Shown in pieces: positions 57,241 to 64,000 of a stretch of 64,000 bases of DNA. The notes beneath the pieces are model-generated. The model was not told the DNA's origin and ran no database searches. It was given only the letters and a program-made list of their open reading frames with translations. The stretch's first letter is position 1; every line of letters begins with the position of its first letter. Position numbers and translations under genes: made by a program. The stretch comes from JBGPEQ01 sp050180895 (GTDB lineage Bacteria > Pseudomonadota > Alphaproteobacteria > Dongiales > Dongiaceae): positions 930,001 to 994,000 of the forward strand of contig JBFXDS010000001.1 in the NCBI GenBank assembly GCA_050180895.1. Reading direction: 5' to 3'.

Positions 57241-58461
57241 CTACACCGACCGGCTGCTCAGTTGCCGCACCGTGAAGCCGGCCTGCGACAGGCTGGTCAT
57301 GATCTCCGTGACGTGCGCGGCGTTGCGCGTCTCGACCACGGCGTCGATGTCCGCGCGCTTCACCGGCAGGTCGGTGAACAGGCGCTGGTGATGGATCTCC
57401 AGGATGTTGCCGCCGGCCTCGCCGATGGCGCGGGCGAGGCGGCCCAGCACCCCCGGCTGGTCGACGATGCCGATCCGCAGCTCCACCACCCGGCCGTCGC
57501 GCACGAGTCCGCGCAGCAGCACCTGCCCGAGCACGCGCGCATCGATGTTGCCGCCGCAGACGACGATTCCCACCCGCCGGCCGGCGAATCTCTGGCGATG
57601 CGCCAGCATCGCGGCGAGCCCGGCGGCGCCGGCGCCTTCGGCGACGACCTTCTGGGTTTCGGCCATCAGCTGCACGGCCTGCTCCAGAGGCTCCTCCTCG
57701 ACCAGCAGGATGTCGCTCACCAGCCGCTCGATGATCGCCTTCGTCAGCGCGCCCGGCGACTTCACGGCGATGCCTTCGGCGATCGTCGGCGCGCCGAACG
57801 TCGGCGTCAGGTTGCGGATCGCGTGATGCATGGACGGGTAGAGCGCCGCCTCGACGCCGATCATCTCGATGCGCGGGTTGATCGCCTTCGCCGCCGTGGC
57901 GATGCCCGCCATGATGCCGCCGCCGCCGATCGGGACTAGGATGACGTCGAGATCGGGAACGTCCGCCATCAGCTCCAGGCCGATGGTGCCCTGGCCGGCG
58001 ACGATCCGCGGGTCGTCGTAGGGATGGACGAAGGTCAGGTTCTCGCGCTTGGCCACCTCGCGCGCGAACACCGCGGCGGCGTCGATGGTATCGCCCTCGA
58101 TCAGCACGCGGGCGCCGAAGCCCCGCGTCCGCTCCACCTTGTTGAACGGGGTGCCCTGCGGCATGACGATGGTGGCGGGGATGCCGAGCCGCTGGGCGAA
58201 GCAGGCCACGCCCTGCGCATGGTTGCCCGCGGACATGGCGATGACGCCGTTCTTCGCCTCCGCCGGGCTCAGGCTCTTCAGCTTGTTGAAGGCGCCGCGA
58301 TCCTTGAACGAGCCGGTATATTGCAGGTTCTCGAGCTTGAGCACGACCGCGGCAGCGCCGGTCGCCTCGGCCAGCCGCGGCGCCGGCACCGCCGGCGTGC
58401 GCACCACCTGCCCGGCGATCGTCGCCGCCGCGGCGCGAATGTCATCGATGGTGACGGTCAT
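57241..58461 (-). CDS. ilvA: Threonine ammonia-lyase with ACT domain
   Basis: A 406-residue PLP enzyme. K53 in TGSFKDRGAF is the cofactor lysine; AMSAGNHAQGVA and GGGGIMAGIA follow. A single C-terminal ACT-like domain (about 330-400; IGIVDQPGVLGRLARAIGEAGGNIL) gives the short regulated form seen in many alphaproteobacteria. The product, 2-oxobutanoate, feeds isoleucine synthesis or catabolism. The length fits biosynthetic-degradative types with one ACT; the symbol is by analogy. Confidence 0.9.
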   Translation of the reverse strand: MTVTIDDIRAAAATIAGQVVRTPAVPAPRLAEATGAAAVVLKLENLQYTGSFKDRGAFNKLKSLSPAEAKNGVIAMSAGNHAQGVACFAQRLGIPATIVMPQGTPFNKVERTRGFGARVLIEGDTIDAAAVFAREVAKRENLTFVHPYDDPRIVAGQGTIGLELMADVPDLDVILVPIGGGGIMAGIATAAKAINPRIEMIGVEAALYPSMHHAIRNLTPTFGAPTIAEGIAVKSPGALTKAIIERLVSDILLVEEEPLEQAVQLMAETQKVVAEGAGAAGLAAMLAHRQRFAGRRVGIVVCGGNIDARVLGQVLLRGLVRDGRVVELRIGIVDQPGVLGRLARAIGEAGGNILEIHHQRLFTDLPVKRADIDAVVETRNAAHVTEIMTSLSQAGFTVRQLSSRSV

Positions 58462-58485
58462 CTACGTTCACTTGCACGACCACTC

Positions 58486-58568
58486 TGCGTCCTTCGACAA
58501 GCTCAGGATGAGGTAAATCTTCGTGGCACCAAGAAAGGTCCTCATCCTGAGCTTGTCGAAGGACGCAC
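58486..58568. repeat. 85-bp palindromic repeat, copy C
   Basis: TGCGTCCTTCGACAAGCTC at the left and GAGCTTGTCGAAGGACGCAC at the right pair over about 28 bp around a central AAATCTTCGTGGCACC segment. Located upstream of the threonine ammonia-lyase gene. Confidence 0.88.
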
Positions 58569-58640
58569 GGCGCTCGTCCTAGCCTCCACTAAGTCTTTGA
58601 TGCGATCGTACCCTTGTATGCATGGCTGACGATTTTCATC

Positions 58641-61007
58641 CTACCGCTCGCCTGGGACCAATGTCAGCATCTCGCCGCCGCCGCCGCGCAGCTCGATGTA
58701 GCGCCCGTCGCGCCAGCGCTCGATCTGGTCGCCATAGTGCGCGGAGAGGGGGTGGCCGGATTGCCCGCCGGCAATGATGAACAGCGAACGGTCGAGGTCG
58801 GCCAGGTCGAACACCGCCCGCAATCCTGCGCCGTGAACGTCCGGGTAGACGACGGACTCGAAATCGATCCGCGGCGTGGCCCGGTTCACCGTGAAATTGT
58901 CGCCGTCCGTCGCGATCGGCTCATGCAGCAGGTCGCGCAGCACCGGGATGCGGTCGAACAGTGGATGGCTGAAGCGCGCCTTGTGCGCGTCGCCCCAGCG
59001 CCAGGCCCGCGGATCGCCGCCATAGGCGTCCGCCAGCTTGCCGACGGCCTTGCGGAACGCGGCCGCCGTCTGCTGCGGGCAGGTCTCCGCCTCCGGCGTC
59101 GCCCTGTCGTCGCACCATCCGGATTTCGGTTCGCCGATCAACGCGGCCGCCTTGCCGAGTTCGCTGCCGGCATAGCCGGAGAACAGGTCGCCGAGGTCGT
59201 CGGCGAGCACGGTCCGGTTCAGCTCCATCAGCCAGGCCGTGAAGATCAGCGGCGCCGGCTGGTCGCGCGTCACGCGGAAGTCCCAGGAGTCGAGAAGGGC
59301 AAGCGCCGCTGCGTCCGGGTCGCCCGCGACCGCGCCGCGGTCGAGCCGCTCCAGCATGAGGGGCAGGAGGTCGCGCGCCGCCAGCGAGAGCGTGTCCAGC
59401 TGGATGGCCGCCAGCGTCTCCGCCGTGTGCGTCGGCGTCTCCCCGATCGCCTCGGCGATGCGGCGATAGCGGTAGGGCTCCTCCCATCGCGCGCCCAGGA
59501 ACTCGGTGTAGTCCGTCGGCCGGATCTCGTTGTTGGCCGTCGCGATCCAGCCCTCTTCGGGATCGATGATCTGCGGCAGCGACCCGAAGCGCAGGAAGTC
59601 CAGCCAGTCATAGGCGCCGCTCCAGCCCGGCGCCGGCATCTGGCCGGCGCCGCTGAGCTTCTTGCGCACCGGCATGCGGCCGGCCGAGACGAAGCCGATC
59701 CGGCCGGCGGTGTCGGCATAGACGACGTTCTGCATCGGGCTGCCGAACCCGGAAAGCGCGGTCAGCACCTCGCCGGCGTCGCGGGCGCGGTTGAGGCGGT
59801 GGAGCGCCACGGCGGTGCCGTCGTCCTCCGCGAATCCGGGCCAAGCCAGCGCCAGCACCTGCGTGTCGTCCGTCCAGTCGAGCGACGGCGCGTCCGACAG
59901 GATCGGCCCATGCCGGCTCTGCCGCACGGTGAAGGCGACGTCCGCTTCGCCGTCGACCTTGATGACCTCCGCGCGCGTCTCGAAGGCCGTCGGTCCCTCC
60001 GGCGCGAGGTAGTGCGTCGGATCGCCCGGCAGCAGCTTCTCCATGAACAGGTCCTGCGTGTCGCTGTGCGTCGTCGTGAATGTCCAGGCGACGTGGCCGT
60101 TATGCCCGATGATCAGCATCGGCACGCCCGGCGCCGTCGCGCCCACGAGGCGCAGGTTCGGCGTCTCCAGCCGCGCCAGGTACCACTGGATTGGGCTCTG
60201 CAGGCGCAGATGCGGGTCGTTGGCGAGCAGCGGCTTGCCGTTGGCGCTGAGCCTGCCGGCGACCACGAAGCTGTTGGACGCGCCGCGTCCGCGCAGCGCC
60301 TCGGGCAAGTCGGACGAGGACTCGGCGCGGTCGTCCGGCTTCTCCGCCTGCGGCACGCCCAGATCCTCGGTGGTCGGCGCCGGCCACAGCTCGTTGAGCT
60401 GCGCGGGCGAGAGCTTCCCAGACAGGCGGTAACGCAGCAGTTCCTGGGGCCAGTTGTCGCTGAGCTGCAGCGCCATCAGCTTGCCCCAGACCAGCGAGTC
60501 GGCCGGCCGCCACGGCTCGGGCCGGTGCCTCGCCAGCAGGAACTCCGGCGGCAGCACGCCGCCCGCGTCGAGGAACGCGTTGACGCCCGCCGCATAGGCA
60601 TCGAGGGTCACGCGCATGTCGTTCGGCAGCGTCGGCGCCTCGGCCTCGGCCAGGCGATAGAGTCCGAGGATGCGCATGAACTTGTCGACGTCAAGCGTGT
60701 CCGGCCCGACCACCTCCGACAGCCGTCCGGCCCCGAGCCGCCGCATCATCTCCATCTGGAACAGCCGGTCCTGGGCATGGACAAAGCCCAGCGCGTAGAA
60801 CGCGTCGGCCTCGCTCTGCGCGCGGATCGTCACGACGCCGTCGCCGTCGCGCGCGATCTCCACCGCCGCGCCCAGCCGCGGCACCACGATCGTCCCCGTC
60901 GTCTGCGGCAGCGACGCGCGCGCCCAGAGATAAGCGCCCGCGCCGGTCGCCGCCGCCAGCAGCAGCAGCGCCCCCAGCCCATACAGAAACCGCCGCAGCC
61001 ATTTCAT
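58641..61007 (-). CDS. Penicillin acylase-family Ntn hydrolase
   Basis: A 788-residue periplasmic precursor. An N-terminal signal anchor (about 5-30) precedes the alpha-subunit region. The nucleophile S244 is in GRGASNSFVV, where autocatalytic cleavage would release the beta chain. Downstream are NDPHL and HNGHVAWTFTTTHSDTQDL of the S45 family. Relatives deacylate beta-lactams, N-acyl-homoserine lactones or other amides, so quorum-signal hydrolysis is possible but unproven. It has no partner gene nearby. Confidence 0.88.
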   Translation of the reverse strand: MKWLRRFLYGLGALLLLAAATGAGAYLWARASLPQTTGTIVVPRLGAAVEIARDGDGVVTIRAQSEADAFYALGFVHAQDRLFQMEMMRRLGAGRLSEVVGPDTLDVDKFMRILGLYRLAEAEAPTLPNDMRVTLDAYAAGVNAFLDAGGVLPPEFLLARHRPEPWRPADSLVWGKLMALQLSDNWPQELLRYRLSGKLSPAQLNELWPAPTTEDLGVPQAEKPDDRAESSSDLPEALRGRGASNSFVVAGRLSANGKPLLANDPHLRLQSPIQWYLARLETPNLRLVGATAPGVPMLIIGHNGHVAWTFTTTHSDTQDLFMEKLLPGDPTHYLAPEGPTAFETRAEVIKVDGEADVAFTVRQSRHGPILSDAPSLDWTDDTQVLALAWPGFAEDDGTAVALHRLNRARDAGEVLTALSGFGSPMQNVVYADTAGRIGFVSAGRMPVRKKLSGAGQMPAPGWSGAYDWLDFLRFGSLPQIIDPEEGWIATANNEIRPTDYTEFLGARWEEPYRYRRIAEAIGETPTHTAETLAAIQLDTLSLAARDLLPLMLERLDRGAVAGDPDAAALALLDSWDFRVTRDQPAPLIFTAWLMELNRTVLADDLGDLFSGYAGSELGKAAALIGEPKSGWCDDRATPEAETCPQQTAAAFRKAVGKLADAYGGDPRAWRWGDAHKARFSHPLFDRIPVLRDLLHEPIATDGDNFTVNRATPRIDFESVVYPDVHGAGLRAVFDLADLDRSLFIIAGGQSGHPLSAHYGDQIERWRDGRYIELRGGGGEMLTLVPGER

Positions 61008-61055
61008 CGCTTCGATCGTCCGGTCATCACGGGTCGATGCGAGGCATGCCCGCCT

Positions 61056-61140
61056 GTGCGTCCTTCGACAAGCTCAGGATGAGGGGAAATCTTGGTGGCA
61101 CGAAGAAGACTCCTCATCCTAAGCTTGTCGAAGGACGCAC
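61056..61140. repeat. 85-bp palindromic repeat, copy D
   Basis: The arms GTGCGTCCTTCGACAAGC and GCTTGTCGAAGGACGCAC pair over about 28 bp with one mismatch and flank a central AAATCTTGGTGGCACG segment. Upstream of the acylase gene. Confidence 0.88.
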
Positions 61141-61173
61141 GGCGCCGATCCGGGTCTCCGGTCATTTGGCGTA

Positions 61174-62355
61174 TCACGATCCCTGTCTGCCGTTGTCGGC
61201 TTCGAATGCGTCGAGCTCGGACAGTATCGTTGCCCGGTCGGCGTCCAGCGCCGGCGCCGGCGGACGGCTCGGCGGGTCGGGGAAGTCCGACAGCTTGATC
61301 GGGTTGCCGGCGAGCTTCAGCGGTCCGGCGGCGGGATCGTCGATGGCGACGATCATGTTGCGCGCGCGGACCTGCGGGTCGCCGACCACGGCGCCGACGT
61401 CGTTGATCGGGCCGCAGGGCACGCCGGCCGCCTCCAGTCGCGCCAGCCAGTCGGCGCTGCCGCGCGCCGCCAGCGCCGATTCCAGCGCCGCGGTGAGAGC
61501 CTCGACGTTCTCCGACCGCAGGTCGTTGCTGGCGAAGCGCGCATCCTCCGCCAGCTCGGGCCGCCCAAGCGCGGCCGCGAGCTTGCGGAACAGCGCATCG
61601 GTGCCGGCGGCGACGATGATATAACCGTCCCGCGTGGCGAAGGCGGCGAAGGGCGCGATCGAGGGATGCCGCGCGCCCAGCGGCGCCGGCGACGTGCCGG
61701 TGACGAAATAGCGGCTGATGGCGTTCTCCAGGATCGCCACCTGGCAGTCGAGCATGGCCACGTCGATCTTCAGGCCGGCGCCGCTGGCGTTGCGGTGATG
61801 CAGCGCCGCGGCGACGCCGACCGCGGTGAACAGCCCGGCCGTGATGTCGCCGATCGAGGCGCCGACGCGCGTCGGCGGCCCGCCGGGATGACCGGTGATG
61901 CTCATGATCCCGCCCATGCCCTGCGCCACCATGTCGTAGGCCGGCTTGGCCGCATAGGGGCCAGTATGCCCGAAGCCCGAGGCCGCCGCGTAGATCAGGC
62001 GCGGATGGCGCGCATGCAGCACGTCCCAGCCATAGCCCAGCCGCTCCATGGTGCCGCCGCGGAAGTTCTCCACCAGCACGTCCGCGTGCCCCAGCAGCCG
62101 CTCGAACACGGCGCGGTCGGCCGGCGCCTTGAGGTCGAGGGCGATGCTCTCCTTGCCGCGGTTCATGGCCATGAAATAGGCCGAGCGGCCGTTCACGAAC
62201 GGGCCGTAGGCGCGCGAATCGTCGCCGCGGCCCGGCGCCTCGACCTTGATCACCCGCGCCCCCAGGTCGGCCAGCACCAGGGTGCAGTAGGGGCCGGCCA
62301 GCACGCGCGTGAGATCGAGGATCGTGATGCCCGAAAGCGGCCCCGCCGCGGCCAT
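61174..62355 (-). CDS. CaiB/BaiF family CoA-transferase
   Basis: A 393-residue family III CoA-transferase. ILDLTRVLAGPYCTLVLADLGARVIKVE is the N-terminal signature. The catalytic aspartate is D170 in GASIGDITAGL, and GFGHTGPYA the acyl-CoA loop. Members move CoA between carboxylates such as succinate, oxalate, formate, carnitine or malonate. It is divergent from malonyl-CoA decarboxylase with a 61-bp gap. A plausible role is forming malonyl-CoA from malonate for that enzyme. Confidence 0.88.
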   Translation of the reverse strand: MAAAGPLSGITILDLTRVLAGPYCTLVLADLGARVIKVEAPGRGDDSRAYGPFVNGRSAYFMAMNRGKESIALDLKAPADRAVFERLLGHADVLVENFRGGTMERLGYGWDVLHARHPRLIYAAASGFGHTGPYAAKPAYDMVAQGMGGIMSITGHPGGPPTRVGASIGDITAGLFTAVGVAAALHHRNASGAGLKIDVAMLDCQVAILENAISRYFVTGTSPAPLGARHPSIAPFAAFATRDGYIIVAAGTDALFRKLAAALGRPELAEDARFASNDLRSENVEALTAALESALAARGSADWLARLEAAGVPCGPINDVGAVVGDPQVRARNMIVAIDDPAAGPLKLAGNPIKLSDFPDPPSRPPAPALDADRATILSELDAFEADNGRQGS

Positions 62356-62416
62356 GTTTCGCGGTTCCTTAACGCAACCTTGCTAGTGTTTCTGCCGTGT
62401 CCGCCAGGGCTTTGCA

Positions 62417-63961
62417 ATGGCCGCCATCGACACCGACATCGACACGAAACCGGCTGATGCCGCCGCCGCGCCGCAGCACCCTGGCGCCGGCGCGCCCGCG
62501 TCCTCATATTGGATGACGATCGCGTCGGCGCTGCGGTGGCGTCCGGCCGAGCGAACCGACGAGCCGCCGAGCATGGCCGAGACCGCCCCGACTCCTGTCC
62601 CCGCCGTCGCGCCCTCCATGTTCGACCGCGCGGTCGCCAACCTGCGCGGCGCCTGGCGCGAGATCGCCGCCCGCGTCGCCGGCCCGGCGGCCGTGGCGCC
62701 GGCGCCCGACCTGCCGGAGGACGACGCGCGCCGCCTCGTCCAGCGCATCGAGGAATGTCTCGCCAACCGCGGCGGCGAGGTCACCGCGCGCGCCCGCGCC
62801 GCCGAGATCGGCCGCGCCTATCTGGCGCTGTCGCCCACCGGCCGCCGCCGCTTCCTTGCCTTGCTCGCCGACAATTTCGGCCCCGACCGCGCGCGCATCG
62901 ACGCCGCCATCGACGCCTACCGCACCGCCGGCGACCGCGCCGCCGTCTCCGCCGCCGTGCTCGGCCTGCGCGAGGCGGCGGTGCCGCCGCGCGTGCGGCT
63001 GCTGACCCAGCTCACCACCTTGCCCGACGGCTTCAAGTTCCTCGTCGACCTGCGCGCCGAGCTGCTGCGCCACCTGTCCGCCGACAAGTCGCTCGCCGGC
63101 CTCGACCGCGACCTGCAGATGCTCTTCACCTCCTGGTTCGACATCGGCCTGCTGACGCTCGAGCGCATCGACTGGAGCTCGCCGGCGGCGCTGCTGGAGA
63201 AGCTCATCGCCTACGAGGCGGTGCACGAGATCCGCTCCTGGACCGACCTCAAGAACCGGCTCGACGCCGACCGCCGCTGCTACGCCTTCTTCCATCCGCG
63301 CATGCCCGACGAGCCCCTGATCTTCGTCGAGGTCGCGCTCGTCGCCGGCATGGCCGACGACATCCAGAAGCTGCTCGACGAGGGCGCGCCGCATGTCGAC
63401 CCGCAGACCGCCGACGCCGCCATCTTCTACTCCATCTCCAACACGCAGTCCGGCCTGCGCGGCATCAGCTTCGGCAATTTCCTGATCAAGCGCGTGGTCG
63501 ACGACCTCTCGCGCGAGCTGCCGCGGCTCAAGACCTTCGCCACTCTGTCCCCGATTCCCGGCTTCCGCGCCTGGCTCGACCGCCAGCCGGCCGAGGGCGA
63601 GGGCGCCGCGCTCTCCGCCGCCGAGCGCGCCCGCCTCGCCGATCCCGGCTGGGCGCGCGATCCCGAGGCCGCCGAGGCCCTGGCGCCGGCGCTGCGCCGG
63701 CTCTGCGCCCGCTACCTGCTGCAGGAGAAGAGCGGCGGCAAGCCGCTCGATCCGGTCGCCCGCTTCCACCTCGCCAACGGCGCCCGCATCGAGCGCCTCA
63801 ACTGGCTGGCCGACGTCTCGGCCAAGGGTCTGCAGGACTCCGCCGGCCTCATGGTCAACTATCTCTACCGCCTGCCCGACATCGAGACCAACCACGAGGC
63901 CTATGTCGGCGAGGGCCGCATCGCCGCCGCCCCGGCCGTCAAGGCGCTGCTGAAGGGGTAG
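62417..63961 (+). CDS. Malonyl-CoA decarboxylase
   Basis: A 514-residue enzyme converting malonyl-CoA to acetyl-CoA and CO2. The C-terminal two thirds match MCD: FHPRMPDEPLIFVEVAL, AIFYSISNTQSGLRGISFGN and FATLSPIPGFRAWL. The N-terminal helical domain begins near MFDRAVANLR (residue 69). The first 65 residues are Ala/Pro-rich with further ATGs at 62513 and 62573, so the true start may be later. It is paired divergently with a CoA-transferase gene. Acts in malonate use or fatty-acid balance. Confidence 0.92.
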   Translation: MAAIDTDIDTKPADAAAAPQHPGAGAPASSYWMTIASALRWRPAERTDEPPSMAETAPTPVPAVAPSMFDRAVANLRGAWREIAARVAGPAAVAPAPDLPEDDARRLVQRIEECLANRGGEVTARARAAEIGRAYLALSPTGRRRFLALLADNFGPDRARIDAAIDAYRTAGDRAAVSAAVLGLREAAVPPRVRLLTQLTTLPDGFKFLVDLRAELLRHLSADKSLAGLDRDLQMLFTSWFDIGLLTLERIDWSSPAALLEKLIAYEAVHEIRSWTDLKNRLDADRRCYAFFHPRMPDEPLIFVEVALVAGMADDIQKLLDEGAPHVDPQTADAAIFYSISNTQSGLRGISFGNFLIKRVVDDLSRELPRLKTFATLSPIPGFRAWLDRQPAEGEGAALSAAERARLADPGWARDPEAAEALAPALRRLCARYLLQEKSGGKPLDPVARFHLANGARIERLNWLADVSAKGLQDSAGLMVNYLYRLPDIETNHEAYVGEGRIAAAPAVKALLKG

Positions 63962-64000
63962 CTACTCGGCGGCGACGCGCAACGGCTCGCCGCGCGCTGT
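63962..64000 (-). CDS. Possible C-terminal fragment of an unidentified gene
   Basis: A TAG at 63964-63962 closes a frame running to the right edge, leaving only 12 residues (TARGEPLRVAAE). A convergent gene probably ends here. Nothing more can be said. Confidence 0.3.
   Translation of the reverse strand, partial: TARGEPLRVAAE

Noticed and set aside
58614..61082. 822-codon plus-strand frame opposite the penicillin acylase gene
   Set aside because: Arg/Gln/His-rich shadow of a gene with a complete S45-family signature on the other strand.
1..64000. tRNA, rRNA, CRISPR arrays, transposases, integrases
   Set aside because: None were seen on either strand; the repeats found are dispersed palindromes, not regularly spaced arrays.

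Overview
This 64 kb window is high-G+C chromosomal DNA from an alphaproteobacterium. The main evidence is the gene order rpoZ - rel - DUF2062 - pdxJ - acpS - lepB - rnc - era - recO - parC (16.4-30.8 kb), which is typical of Rhizobiales and Rhodospirillales. A bacterial arginyl/leucyl transferase (bpt type), an Anbu/ATP-grasp/alpha-E locus and one apparent sigma-EcfG-type promoter fit the same class. I cannot name the genus. I see no rRNA, tRNA, CRISPR array, transposase or integrase.

Layout. 0-3.6 kb: a divergent SLC13/ArsB-type anion permease (cut by the left edge) and the sulfate-activation genes cysD and cysNC. 3.8-5.8 kb: an overlapping M23 peptidase/bactofilin pair for cell shape. 5.8-9.6 kb (minus strand): a PLP dehydratase, a haloacid dehalogenase and a soluble lytic transglycosylase. 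9.8-16.3 kb: dapA, smpB, an Anbu-like proteasome relative with an ATP-grasp and alpha-E pair, a family-5 uracil-DNA glycosylase, a NYN-domain protein and folK. 16.4-30.8 kb: the core cluster above, interrupted by phoD, a DadA-like oxidoreductase and one protein of unknown function. 30.9-35.9 kb: an AI-2E-type permease and a complete TRAP transporter of TakP type.

35.9-47.3 kb: bpt and an RDD protein, then a region that looks accessory and visibly lower in G+C at its left end. It holds a winged-helix/TPR regulator, an O-methyltransferase, a secreted protein built from two tandem repeats, and a large RTX protein with its own type I secretion ABC transporter and membrane fusion protein. No outer-membrane partner is present. 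47.3-49.6 kb (minus strand): an entericidin-type lipoprotein with an EcfG-like promoter, a small secreted protein, and a compact ExbB-like / ExbD-like / unknown cassette whose ExbD-like member carries a different periplasmic domain.

49.8-52.5 kb: a reverse transsulfuration pair (cystathionine beta-synthase and gamma-lyase). 52.8-55.9 kb: an orphan ECF sigma factor followed by two low-complexity secreted proteins and a lipoprotein, separated by strong hairpins. 56.1-62.4 kb (minus strand): an epimerase, threonine ammonia-lyase, a penicillin-acylase-family hydrolase and a CaiB/BaiF CoA-transferase. Every gap in this run carries a copy of one 85-bp palindromic repeat. A malonyl-CoA decarboxylase gene closes the window.

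The strongest candidates for undescribed biology are the ExbB/ExbD-like cassette at 47.3-49.6 kb, the orphan sigma/secreted-protein locus at 52.8-55.9 kb, and the regulator/methyltransferase/duplicated-protein/RTX block at 37.5-47.3 kb.
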